From Bacillota bacterium (GTDB lineage: Bacteria; Bacillota; Clostridia; Monoglobales; Firm-18), in NCBI GenBank assembly GCA_023228885.1, contig JALOAJ010000055.1, forward strand, positions 1-10,170: 10,170 nt of DNA, given 5' to 3'. Both the position numbers and the translations under genes were made by a program. Below the pieces are notes generated by a model, which saw nothing but the letters and a program-made list of their open reading frames with translations, was not told the DNA's origin and searched no databases. Positions 1-5,822 of this stretch are shown here, in pieces (positions within the stretch are counted from its first letter, which is position 1; each line of letters starts with the position of its first letter).

Positions 1-339
1 CCATTGGGCGCTAAACATAGTATCATTAGGGGCAACTCCCATTAAATATTTGGGATAATCATATTCGACAAAAGCCACGCGGCTATCCCGCTTTAATCTT
101 CGCATTGCATCCGCCGCTTCCGCCTCGTTGGAAAAATCAAACGCTTCAATATCGCTGCCTATGGATTTGATTTTTCTACCGAAAGAAGCGCTTTGTTTAT
201 AAACCTCGTCTTTTACGCCTTTTTCAACCGATTTATAAGATACAATGATTGATTTGGGTTGTTTTTCCGAGGAAAAGGCAGGAAAAGAAATTTGGGTTAC
301 AATTATCAGCGCCGCTATTAAAAATGTTTTTATTTTCAC
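1..339 (-). CDS. S8 family (subtilisin-like) serine protease, N-terminal part
   Basis: This is the first 113 codons of a gene that continues past the left edge, so the catalytic Asp/His/Ser domain is not visible. The start is a GTG at 339-337, six bases after a strong Shine-Dalgarno (AAGGGGGA, 346-353). Residues 1 to about 23 form a Sec signal peptide: KIK, then a hydrophobic stretch, then a small-residue cleavage zone near AFSS. Residues about 29-95 (IIVSYKS ... VAFVEYDYPKY) resemble the inhibitor-I9/fervidolysin-type propeptide of secreted subtilases, which chaperones folding and is removed on activation. Residues 104-113, PNDTMFSAQW, match the PND-x-x-[FY]-x-x-QW segment that opens the mature catalytic domain in many S8 proteases. 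I infer a secreted or surface-bound endopeptidase of unknown substrate. It is divergent from copA and has its own promoter. Family assignment is fairly secure; subfamily cannot be decided. Confidence 0.8.
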   Translation of the reverse strand, partial: MKIKTFLIAALIIVTQISFPAFSSEKQPKSIIVSYKSVEKGVKDEVYKQSASFGRKIKSIGSDIEAFDFSNEAEAADAMRRLKRDSRVAFVEYDYPKYLMGVAPNDTMFSAQW

Positions 340-373
340 AGGTTGTCCCCCTTATTGTCTTTTTATGTTTAAT

Positions 374-401
374 ATTGTATCATATTCTTATCGCATTGCA
401 A
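374..401 (-). promoter_or_regulatory. Sigma-A-type promoter of the S8 protease gene
   Basis: On the minus strand TTGCAA (401-396) is followed after 16 bp by TACAAT (379-374), with TG one base ahead of the -10 (extended -10). It lies about 35 bp upstream of the GTG start at 339. The assignment is by motif only. Confidence 0.5.
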
Positions 402-472
402 TAGCCATTACAAAAGATTTTCTTAACCAATTTTAGGGTTGCATGGGTTATTTTAAAATTTGTAGTAAATAA

Positions 473-501
473 GTGACATTTTCAAAAACAAGTGGTATAA
501 T
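473..501 (+). promoter_or_regulatory. Sigma-A-type promoter of copA
   Basis: GTGACA (473-478, 5 of 6 to TTGACA), a 17-bp spacer and a perfect TATAAT (496-501) preceded by TGG, giving an extended -10. It is the only good plus-strand promoter I see in the divergent region and would give a leader of about 140 nt before copA. I could not recognise a CsoR- or CopY-type operator overlapping it. Confidence 0.6.
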
Positions 502-636
502 ATCTGCAACAAGCTAATTGCAAATGAGTATAAAAAAATAAGTTGCGTGTGCAATAAAGTAAATTTAAGCCCATAAAAAATTTCATTTGAAGCTTTTATT
601 TCTAAGAGGGCGAATTTACCTCACACACAGAAAGGA
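502..636 (+). other. copA 5' leader, AT-rich and partly self-complementary
   Basis: This is the rest of the 309-bp gene-free divergent region. TAAATT...GCCC (560-572) can pair with GGGC...AATTTA (608-618), and inside that ATAAAA (573-578) can pair with TTTTAT. This gives a nested stem ending about 10 bases before the Shine-Dalgarno. I recognise no known riboswitch class and no credible leader peptide: the short ATG reading frame near 525 has no ribosome binding site. In DNA this AT-rich the pairing may be chance. Confidence 0.25.
631..636 (+). promoter_or_regulatory. copA Shine-Dalgarno that decides the start
   Basis: AAAGGA at 631-636 directly abuts the ATG at 637, leaving no spacer, but is 12 bases ahead of the in-frame ATG at 649. 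The second start is therefore preferred, although its spacing is a little long. Confidence 0.5.
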
Positions 637-648
637 ATGAACCCTAAT

Positions 649-2889
649 ATGGAAAAAACAATTATTAAAATTGACGGTATGTCTTGCGCTGCATGCTCGT
701 CAAGGGTTGAAAAGCAACTAAACGAACTAAAGGGCATTAAAAGTGCAAGCGTAAACCTTGCCGCCGAAAAAGCAACGGTAAGCTATGACGAAAGCGTAGC
801 CAGCGAAGCGGATATTATAAATGCGATAAAAGCAGCGGGCTACGGCGCGCAACCGTTTGCTAAAGTTGACAGGGGAGAAGAAACGCTAAAAAAACAAAAA
901 GAAATAAAAACCCTTAGACTGAAGTTTATTATTTCCGCAATCTTTTCAATACCTCTTTTTTATGTTGCAATGGCGCCCATGATAAGCCAAAGTATCCCCT
1001 TCCCGCAAGCTCTTAGCCATTCGGTCTTTCCTTTGCGATATGCGCTGTTGGAGTTTATACTTTGCACGCCTGTTATTATTGTTGGTTATAAATTTTATAC
1101 GTCGGGGTTTTCAAACCTTATTAAAAGAAGCCCCAATATGGATTCGCTCATTGCCATAGGCACTTCGGCAGCATATGTTTACAGTATTTTTTCGCTGTTC
1201 AAAATAATAGGCGGCGATAATTCACATGTTGATTTATTGTATTTTGAATCGGCATCAATGATTATAACGCTTGTGCTGCTTGGTAAATTGCTTGAGGTAA
1301 ATTCTAAAGGAAAAACGGGCGAAGCAATCAAAAAACTGATGGGGTTATCTCCAAAAACCGCAATTGTTATCCGAGACGGCAAAGAGATTGAAATATCGAT
1401 TGACGATGTTATCGTTGGTGATACGGTTGTTGTAAAACCGGGCTCAAAGATACCTGTTGATGGGGAAGTTATCGAAGGGTATACCTCTGTTGACGAATCA
1501 ATGCTCACCGGCGAAAGTATACCGGTTGAAAAAAAAGCAGGCGACAAAGTAACCGGCGCAAGTATAAATAAAAATGGGCTGATTAAATTTAAGGCAACCA
1601 AAGTGGGCAAAGACACCACCCTTTCGCAAATTATCGCACTTGTTGAAGAAGCGCAGGGCAGTAAGGCGCCCATTGCCAAAATGGCAGATGTCGTATCGGG
1701 CAAATTTGTTCCTGTGGTTTTAATAATTGCCATGCTATCGGGGCTTTTTTGGCTACTGGCAAACAGCCCGGATGTGTCGGCTCTTTCAGTTTTTATTACG
1801 GTGCTTGTAATCGCCTGCCCTTGCGCTTTGGGGCTTGCCACTCCAACTGCAATCATAGTGGGAACAGGCAAAGGAGCGGAAAACGGCGTGCTCTTTAAAA
1901 ACGGTGAGGCTTTGGAAATAACGCACAAACTGCAAGTTGCGGTATTTGATAAAACCGGCACAATCACAGAGGGCAAGCCGCGCGTTACAGATATTATAAC
2001 GGCTGACGGGGTTGATAATGACGCCTTGCTTACCATGGCTGCATCTGCCGAAAAAGGTTCGGAGCACCCGCTCGGCGAAGCCATTGTAAAGCATGCAAAT
2101 AAATTGGGAATAACATTTGCCGAAACTAAAGACTTTCAAGCTTTTCCCGGGTTGGGAATAAGCGTTACCGTTCAAGGCAAAGCTGTAATTTTAGGGAATA
2201 AAAAATTCTTGTCCAAGCATAATGTGGATTTATTGGATTTTGAAGAAAAAAGCGATAAGCTTGCAAACGAAGGCAAAACAGCAATGTTTGTTTCGGTTGA
2301 CAATAAACTTGCCGGGATAATTGCGATTTCCGACACCGTTAAGCCAAGCAGCGCGGCAGCAATTAAAAAGCTTCATGAAATGGGCTTAAAAACAGCGATG
2401 ATTACCGGAGATAACAAACAAACTGCCGATGCCATTGCAAAACAAGTCGGCATTGATATGGTGTTTGCCGAAGTAATGCCTGATGAGAAGGCAAATGAGG
2501 TTAAAAAAATGCAAGCAGACGGCAGTTTTATTGCAATGGTCGGTGACGGGATAAACGATGCCCCGGCGCTGGCGCAAGCGGATATAGGCATTGCAATAGG
2601 CTCGGGCACGGATGTTGCAATGGAATCTGCCGATATAGTGTTGATGAAAAACGATTTAAATGATGTTTCGTTTGCAATTGCGCTTAGCCGCGCAACAATC
2701 ACAAATATTAAACAAAACCTATTTTGGGCGTTGGGATATAATGTTTTGGGAATACCGATTGCTGCCGGTTTGTTGCATTTGTTCGGCGGACCGATGTTAA
2801 ACCCCATGTTTGCGGCGGCGGCAATGTCGCTTAGCTCGGTGTCTGTTGTAAGCAATGCGCTTAGGCTCAATAACTTTAAAACCATTTAA
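649..2889 (+). CDS. copA: Cu(+)-exporting P-type ATPase (P1B-1) CopA
   Basis: An ATP-driven inner-membrane pump that exports cuprous ions from the cytoplasm and confers copper tolerance. Numbered from the ATG at 649 (746 aa), one N-terminal heavy-metal-associated domain has GMSCAAC with the metal-binding pair C13/C16. Further landmarks are the actuator TGES at 287-290, the transmembrane CPC at 390-392, the phosphorylated Asp434 in DKTGT, the HP motif of the nucleotide domain at 473-474, and GDGINDAP at 632-639. The Cu(I)-class signatures are both present: YN (697-698) in the next-to-last helix and MSLSS (726-730) in the last. All catalytic residues are intact. Many Bacillus CopA proteins have two metal-binding domains; this has one. 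An in-frame ATG at 637 would add MNPN but leaves no room after the ribosome binding site. No copZ or csoR/copY is adjacent in the window. No clear terminator follows, so some read-through into spoIVA is possible. Confidence 0.95.
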   Translation: MEKTIIKIDGMSCAACSSRVEKQLNELKGIKSASVNLAAEKATVSYDESVASEADIINAIKAAGYGAQPFAKVDRGEETLKKQKEIKTLRLKFIISAIFSIPLFYVAMAPMISQSIPFPQALSHSVFPLRYALLEFILCTPVIIVGYKFYTSGFSNLIKRSPNMDSLIAIGTSAAYVYSIFSLFKIIGGDNSHVDLLYFESASMIITLVLLGKLLEVNSKGKTGEAIKKLMGLSPKTAIVIRDGKEIEISIDDVIVGDTVVVKPGSKIPVDGEVIEGYTSVDESMLTGESIPVEKKAGDKVTGASINKNGLIKFKATKVGKDTTLSQIIALVEEAQGSKAPIAKMADVVSGKFVPVVLIIAMLSGLFWLLANSPDVSALSVFITVLVIACPCALGLATPTAIIVGTGKGAENGVLFKNGEALEITHKLQVAVFDKTGTITEGKPRVTDIITADGVDNDALLTMAASAEKGSEHPLGEAIVKHANKLGITFAETKDFQAFPGLGISVTVQGKAVILGNKKFLSKHNVDLLDFEEKSDKLANEGKTAMFVSVDNKLAGIIAISDTVKPSSAAAIKKLHEMGLKTAMITGDNKQTADAIAKQVGIDMVFAEVMPDEKANEVKKMQADGSFIAMVGDGINDAPALAQADIGIAIGSGTDVAMESADIVLMKNDLNDVSFAIALSRATITNIKQNLFWALGYNVLGIPIAAGLLHLFGGPMLNPMFAAAAMSLSSVSVVSNALRLNNFKTI

Positions 2890-2916
2890 CCATACCGCTT
2901 TAAATTTGTCCTACTG

Positions 2917-2925
2917 TGGTATAAT
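2917..2925 (+). promoter_or_regulatory. Possible extended -10 upstream of spoIVA
   Basis: TGGTATAAT lies 58 bases before the spoIVA start, with only a weak -35 (GCTTTA around 2897). The same TGGTATAAT precedes copA. spoIVA is expected to be sigma-E controlled, and I found no clean sigma-E promoter here, so the role of this site is uncertain. Confidence 0.3.
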
Positions 2926-2967
2926 TGAACTTCCTCTGAAATATAATGTATTGTCCAAAAATTATAT

Positions 2968-2976
2968 AAGGAGGAG
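2968..2976 (+). promoter_or_regulatory. spoIVA Shine-Dalgarno that supports a TTG start
   Basis: AAGGAGGAG, six bases before the TTG at 2983. It is one of the strongest ribosome binding sites in the window and makes the non-ATG start convincing. Confidence 0.8.
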
Positions 2977-2982
2977 TTTTGA

Positions 2983-4461
2983 TTGGATAGTAATAATATA
3001 TATAAAGATATTGCAGACCGAACGGAAGGGGATATTTATATCGGTGTCGTAGGTCCGGTAAGAACGGGCAAAAGCACCTTTATAAAAAAATTCATGGATA
3101 TGCTTGTAATTCCAAACATCGAAAATGAATTTAAAAAAGAACGGGCTATCGATGAACTGCCGCAAAGCGCACACGGGCGCACAATAATGACAACAGAGCC
3201 AAAGTTTGTGCCCAATGAGGCTGTCGAAATCAAGATTGGCGATAATATAAACTTTAATGTCAGAATGATTGATTGCGTTGGGTATGTTGTTAAAGGCGCC
3301 ACGGGGTACATTGAGGAGGACGGTCCGCGAATGGTAAACACCCCGTGGTTTGAAAATGAAATACCGTTCGAGCAGGCGGCTAAAATTGGCACTCAAAAAG
3401 TGATAAATGACCATTCCACAATAGGTATTGTAGTGACAACCGACGGGTCGGTAACCGAGATAGGGCGCGACGAATACATAGAGGCGGAAAACAGGGTAAT
3501 AGACGAATTAAAAGAAATAAACAAACCGTTTGTCGTCTTGCTAAATTCCGCCAACCCGGGAAGCGACTCGGTTTTAAAATTAAAAGAAGAACTTGAGTTA
3601 AAGCATAAAGTGCCGGTAATGCCTATAAACTGCGCCCAAATGAGCTTGGAGGATATAAACGGAATTATAGAGCGCGCATTGTTTGAATTTTCGCTTGTCG
3701 AAATGACCATTGCACTCCCTTCATGGCTAAAATCGCTTGATGACAACCATTACATTAAAAAAGCGATTTCGGACATCGTTAAAAAATCGGTCAAAGATGT
3801 TACTAAGCTTCGAGAAGCCAAAAATGTTATGAACGAAATTGAAAAATGCGATTATGTAAACAAAGTTGAAATTGACGAAATAAGGCTTGGCGAGGGCAGC
3901 TTGTCACTCAATGTTCGCGCCAAAGACGGCTTGTTTTATAAGGTGCTCAGCGAGGCAAGCGGTTTGCAAATTGATTCGGACGACCAATTAATGAGCCTTA
4001 TGGTTGAAATCAGCACAATAAAAGAGGAATATGATAAGTTTGCGCCCGCCTTAAAAAGCGTCCGCGAAAAAGGTTACGGCATAGTTTCCCCAACCATGGA
4101 AGAAATGACATTGGAAGACCCCGAAATAGTCAAACAAGGCAGTAGATACGGCGTACGCCTAAGGGCAAGCGCGCCTTCCATTCATATGATAAGGGCGGAT
4201 ATCGAAACGGAAATCAGCCCGATTGTCGGCACAGAGCGCCAATCTGAAGAGCTTATTCATTATTTGTTAAACGAATTTGATGATGACCCGGTTAGAATTT
4301 GGCAAAGCAATATTTTTGGAAAATCGTTAAACGAGCTTGTGAACGAAGGGTTGCACAACAAGTTGGGAAGAATGCCGGAAGATGCGCAGGCTAAGTTGCA
4401 AGAAACATTGCAAAGGATAATAAACGAGGGAAGTGTCGGGCTTATTTGTATAATTCTTTGA
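2983..4461 (+). CDS. spoIVA: Stage IV sporulation protein A, spore-coat basement-layer ATPase
   Basis: SpoIVA is made in the mother cell and uses ATP hydrolysis to polymerise irreversibly on the forespore surface. There it is the basement layer that anchors the spore coat and is also needed for cortex formation. At 492 aa it has the same length as the Bacillus subtilis protein and is recognisably similar throughout. The N-terminal TRAFAC-type nucleotide domain has Walker A GPVRTGKST with Lys30, the T70/T71 pair in TIMTTEPKFVP, and Asp97 in DCVGY as Walker B, all at the positions I recall for B. subtilis. The middle and C-terminal regions keep family blocks such as APSIHMI and TERQSEEL, and the extreme C-terminus GLICIIL is the conserved hydrophobic tail needed for polymerisation. 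Translation starts at TTG 2983. Its presence indicates an endospore-forming lineage. It lies 93 bp after copA and converges on scfA. Confidence 0.97.
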   Translation: MDSNNIYKDIADRTEGDIYIGVVGPVRTGKSTFIKKFMDMLVIPNIENEFKKERAIDELPQSAHGRTIMTTEPKFVPNEAVEIKIGDNINFNVRMIDCVGYVVKGATGYIEEDGPRMVNTPWFENEIPFEQAAKIGTQKVINDHSTIGIVVTTDGSVTEIGRDEYIEAENRVIDELKEINKPFVVLLNSANPGSDSVLKLKEELELKHKVPVMPINCAQMSLEDINGIIERALFEFSLVEMTIALPSWLKSLDDNHYIKKAISDIVKKSVKDVTKLREAKNVMNEIEKCDYVNKVEIDEIRLGEGSLSLNVRAKDGLFYKVLSEASGLQIDSDDQLMSLMVEISTIKEEYDKFAPALKSVREKGYGIVSPTMEEMTLEDPEIVKQGSRYGVRLRASAPSIHMIRADIETEISPIVGTERQSEELIHYLLNEFDDDPVRIWQSNIFGKSLNELVNEGLHNKLGRMPEDAQAKLQETLQRIINEGSVGLICIIL

Positions 4462-4477
4462 CATTTTTCCCTTTTCC

Positions 4478-4513
4478 AAAGCCCCCTTGCGTTATAAACG
4501 CAGGGGGGCTTTT
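4478..4513. terminator. Bidirectional terminator between spoIVA and scfA
   Basis: A 16-bp stem (AAAGCCCCC ... GCGTT at 4478-4493 with AACGC ... GGGGGGCTTT at 4497-4512) has one wobble pair and a three-base loop. It lies 16 bp after the spoIVA stop, with a short T-run on the plus strand. On the minus strand it lies about 25 bp after the scfA stop with only TTT following, so it is probably weaker in that direction. Confidence 0.8.
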
Positions 4514-4538
4514 GTAAGCGCATTTTTATTAGGATTTT

Positions 4539-4685
4539 TTAAGCATGCTTATTTTCACATTTTTGATTTGCCACTGTGCAAGATGTCTTGCAAGCAGATT
4601 GACACGATGTCTGACATTCGCCGCAACCACCCGTTGCCGCGCTTTTTTTGAGTGTAACCCCGCATAATGTTTTGATATATTTCAT
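4539..4685 (-). CDS. scfA: SCIFF ranthipeptide precursor (six cysteines in forty-five)
   Basis: A 48-residue peptide, translated here by hand from an ATG at 4685-4683, five bases after GGAGGTG. It begins MKYIKTLCGVTLKK and then carries the SCIFF core, with cysteines 21, 24, 28, 32, 36 and 43 spaced C-x2-C-x3-C-x3-C-x3-C-x6-C, including GGCGECQTSC and KTSCTV. SCIFF precursors are substrates of the radical-SAM/SPASM maturase ScfB, which installs Cys-to-Thr/acceptor thioethers (ranthipeptides). C32 and T37 match the crosslinked pair I recall for a Thermoanaerobacter homologue. Their role is thought to be signalling rather than killing, but is not settled. The yajC - TIGR04086 - scfA order is typical of Clostridia. 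Oddly, no scfB follows, and an extra cysteine (C8) sits in the leader. Family assignment is very secure. Confidence 0.93.
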   Translation of the reverse strand: MKYIKTLCGVTLKKSAATGGCGECQTSCQSACKTSCTVANQKCENKHA

Positions 4686-4713
4686 TTGTACACCTCCGTT
4701 TTACTGTTTGAAC

Positions 4714-4730
4714 GGCTTTAAATAAAAGCC
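4714..4730 (-). other. Small hairpin between the TIGR04086 gene and scfA
   Basis: GGCTTT (4714-4719) and AAAGCC (4725-4730) form a perfect 6-bp stem with a 5-base loop, 28 bases before scfA. There is no T-run after it on the minus strand, so it is not a standard terminator. It could be a processing or stabilising element for the scfA message, or chance. Confidence 0.25.
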
Positions 4731-4743
4731 CGTATTAAAACAA

Positions 4744-5139
4744 CTATTTTCTCATGTTCACTCCGATTATTCCACCCACCGCACCGGAAAGAGCCCCAAT
4801 TAACAACATTGAAAGAAAACCAACCCCCAAATGAAGTTCCCCAAACACAAGTGAGCCAAGCAAACAAAGGGTTGTTATGTAAAAAACCCCTGTTACCGCC
4901 CCGCATAGCCACCCTTTGCTTTGCGCGCTTTTTGCAACCAAAAAACCGGACATAGCTATGCTTGCTATTGTAATTAAGAGCACCGCAACGGGCACAACAC
5001 CCTCTGAAATAGGCATGTATGTCACAACAACAGCCAAAACGGTTAAAAAAACCACCGTCAGCAAGTAGCAAACAGATATATTCTTGATAAATTTAACAAA
5101 TGTAAGGCTGTGCTTGGGCTCGGTATCACTTTTAAACAT
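4744..5139 (-). CDS. TIGR04086-type four-helix membrane protein (SCIFF neighbourhood)
   Basis: A 131-residue integral membrane protein with four predicted helices, at about residues 21-42, 48-69, 77-99 and 105-128, and short charged ends (MFKSDTEPKH ... NMRK). Size, four helices, glycine-rich last helix and position between yajC and scfA all match the Firmicute family TIGR04086, whose function is unknown. I assign it by this architecture and context rather than by diagnostic residues. The start is the ATG at 5139, six bases after GGAGGG. An in-frame ATG at 5157 would place that ribosome binding site inside the gene. It lies 102 bp after yajC and 58 bp before scfA, so the three are probably co-transcribed. 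A role linked to peptide export or sensing would be speculation. Confidence 0.8.
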   Translation of the reverse strand: MFKSDTEPKHSLTFVKFIKNISVCYLLTVVFLTVLAVVVTYMPISEGVVPVAVLLITIASIAMSGFLVAKSAQSKGWLCGAVTGVFYITTLCLLGSLVFGELHLGVGFLSMLLIGALSGAVGGIIGVNMRK

Positions 5140-5145
5140 AAAATT

Positions 5146-5151
5146 CCCTCC
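5146..5151 (-). promoter_or_regulatory. Shine-Dalgarno that decides the TIGR04086 gene start
   Basis: GGAGGG on the minus strand, six bases ahead of the ATG at 5139. This supports the 131-residue form over the longer in-frame alternative. Confidence 0.7.
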
Positions 5152-5241
5152 GAACATATAGCATAATATACACCGCCGCTTAAAGCATGAGTATTCACTA
5201 TATATTATTCGGAAAACGAAAAATTATGACTTTAATAACAC

Positions 5242-5562
5242 TTATCTAAGCCCTTTAATCGCATTTCTTTCAAGCTGAATTTTTGTTTTGTCCGCTCCAA
5301 CCTCAACAGTAACGGTATCATCCTTTATTGCGCTTATAGTGCCGATAATTCCGCCAATTGAAGCAACCTTATCGCCAACCTTTAATGCTGCAAGCATTTC
5401 CTTCGCCTGCTTTTCACGTTTCCGCTGCGGACGAATTAACATAAAATAAAACACCCCGATAAGCAAAACAGGAAGCCCGAGCGACTGAATAATGCCCGCT
5501 GTGGGAATTCCGGCAGCCTCTGCCCCTTCCCCCACGGCATACGCTATTGTAAATAAACTCAC
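5242..5562 (-). CDS. yajC: Preprotein translocase subunit YajC
   Basis: YajC is a small accessory subunit that associates with SecDF in the Sec translocon of the cytoplasmic membrane and modulates protein export. The 106-residue product has the family layout: a short N-terminal extracytoplasmic segment, a single membrane helix at about residues 24-43, then the hallmark FYFMLIRPQRKREK, then a soluble domain with KVGDKVASIGGIIGTI. Length is normal. The start is GTG at 5562-5560 behind AAGAGGTGG. It leads the cluster with the TIGR04086 gene and scfA. In many Clostridia tgt lies upstream and secD/secF follow; none is seen here. A promoter at 5601-5629 serves it. Confidence 0.95.
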   Translation of the reverse strand: MSLFTIAYAVGEGAEAAGIPTAGIIQSLGLPVLLIGVFYFMLIRPQRKREKQAKEMLAALKVGDKVASIGGIIGTISAIKDDTVTVEVGADKTKIQLERNAIKGLR

Positions 5563-5600
5563 CTTACCACCTCTTTGACATTTTTTTAAATACCTAATAT

Positions 5601-5629
5601 ATTATATATAAAAATTGTTTTTTTTGCAA
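5601..5629 (-). promoter_or_regulatory. Sigma-A-type promoter of the yajC - scfA cluster
   Basis: On the minus strand TTGCAA (5629-5624), a 17-bp A/T-rich spacer and TATAAT (5606-5601) lie about 39 bp before the yajC start. Spacing is ideal and the -10 perfect. Confidence 0.65.
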
Positions 5630-5710
5630 GTGTTTTCTAAGGATATATGCAAAGATGGAAAACCGAGCCGTACTAAACGGGTTTTGCCAAATAAAAACAA
5701 AATCTAATTA

Positions 5711-5794
5711 TAAAGGATGTGCAGCGGGATTGTAACCCATAGCACATCCTTTAGCATGGGAGAATCGAACCATATGGTTCGATTCCCCCATGCT
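5711..5794 (-). terminator. Tandem hairpins after the SLH protein gene, probable terminator or mRNA 3' end
   Basis: Two stems abut between the SLH gene stop (5823) and the yajC promoter. Read leftward, the first (5794-5753) is a 20-bp stem around a central CATATG; its single irregular pair is G.U on this strand but A.C on the other. The second (5753-5711) is a perfect 12-bp stem (AAAGGATGTGC / GCACATCCTTT) with a 19-base loop. It is followed by TAATTAGATTTTGTTTTTATTT, which is U-rich though not an immediate U-run. Position and strand preference suggest they terminate or protect the upstream leftward transcript. The rest of the yajC to SLH gap (5630-5710) shows no gene. Confidence 0.55.
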
Positions 5795-5822
5795 TAACCA
5801 AGAAGCTAATTAAAATATTTTT

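Noticed and set aside
245..436. Plus-strand 63-codon open frame
   Set aside because: It overlaps the start of the S8 protease gene on the opposite strand, has no ribosome binding site and shows no family features.
637..648. Upstream ATG of copA
   Set aside because: The Shine-Dalgarno abuts it with no spacer. The ATG at 649 has workable spacing and gives the usual CopA N-terminus.
1179..2084. Long 301-codon minus-strand frame inside copA
   Set aside because: It is antisense to the conserved catalytic core of copA. Its Ser/Ile/Pro-rich composition is typical of a shadow frame, and it has no ribosome binding site.
2890..2982. Clean sigma-E promoter for spoIVA
   Set aside because: I looked for a -35 like KMATATT with CATACANT about 14 bp on. 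Only poor partial matches (for example CATACC near 2891) were found.
2855..3052. Plus-strand 65-codon frame bridging copA and spoIVA
   Set aside because: It overlaps both real genes in another frame and has no recognisable product.
5140..5157. Upstream ATG of the TIGR04086-type gene
   Set aside because: It would put the strong GGAGGG site inside the coding region; the ATG at 5139 is correctly spaced from it.
5754..5794. tRNA fragment (GGTTCGATTCC T-loop-like sequence)
   Set aside because: There is no matching T-stem of five pairs, no D or anticodon arm and no acceptor stem. The sequence is explained by the palindrome.
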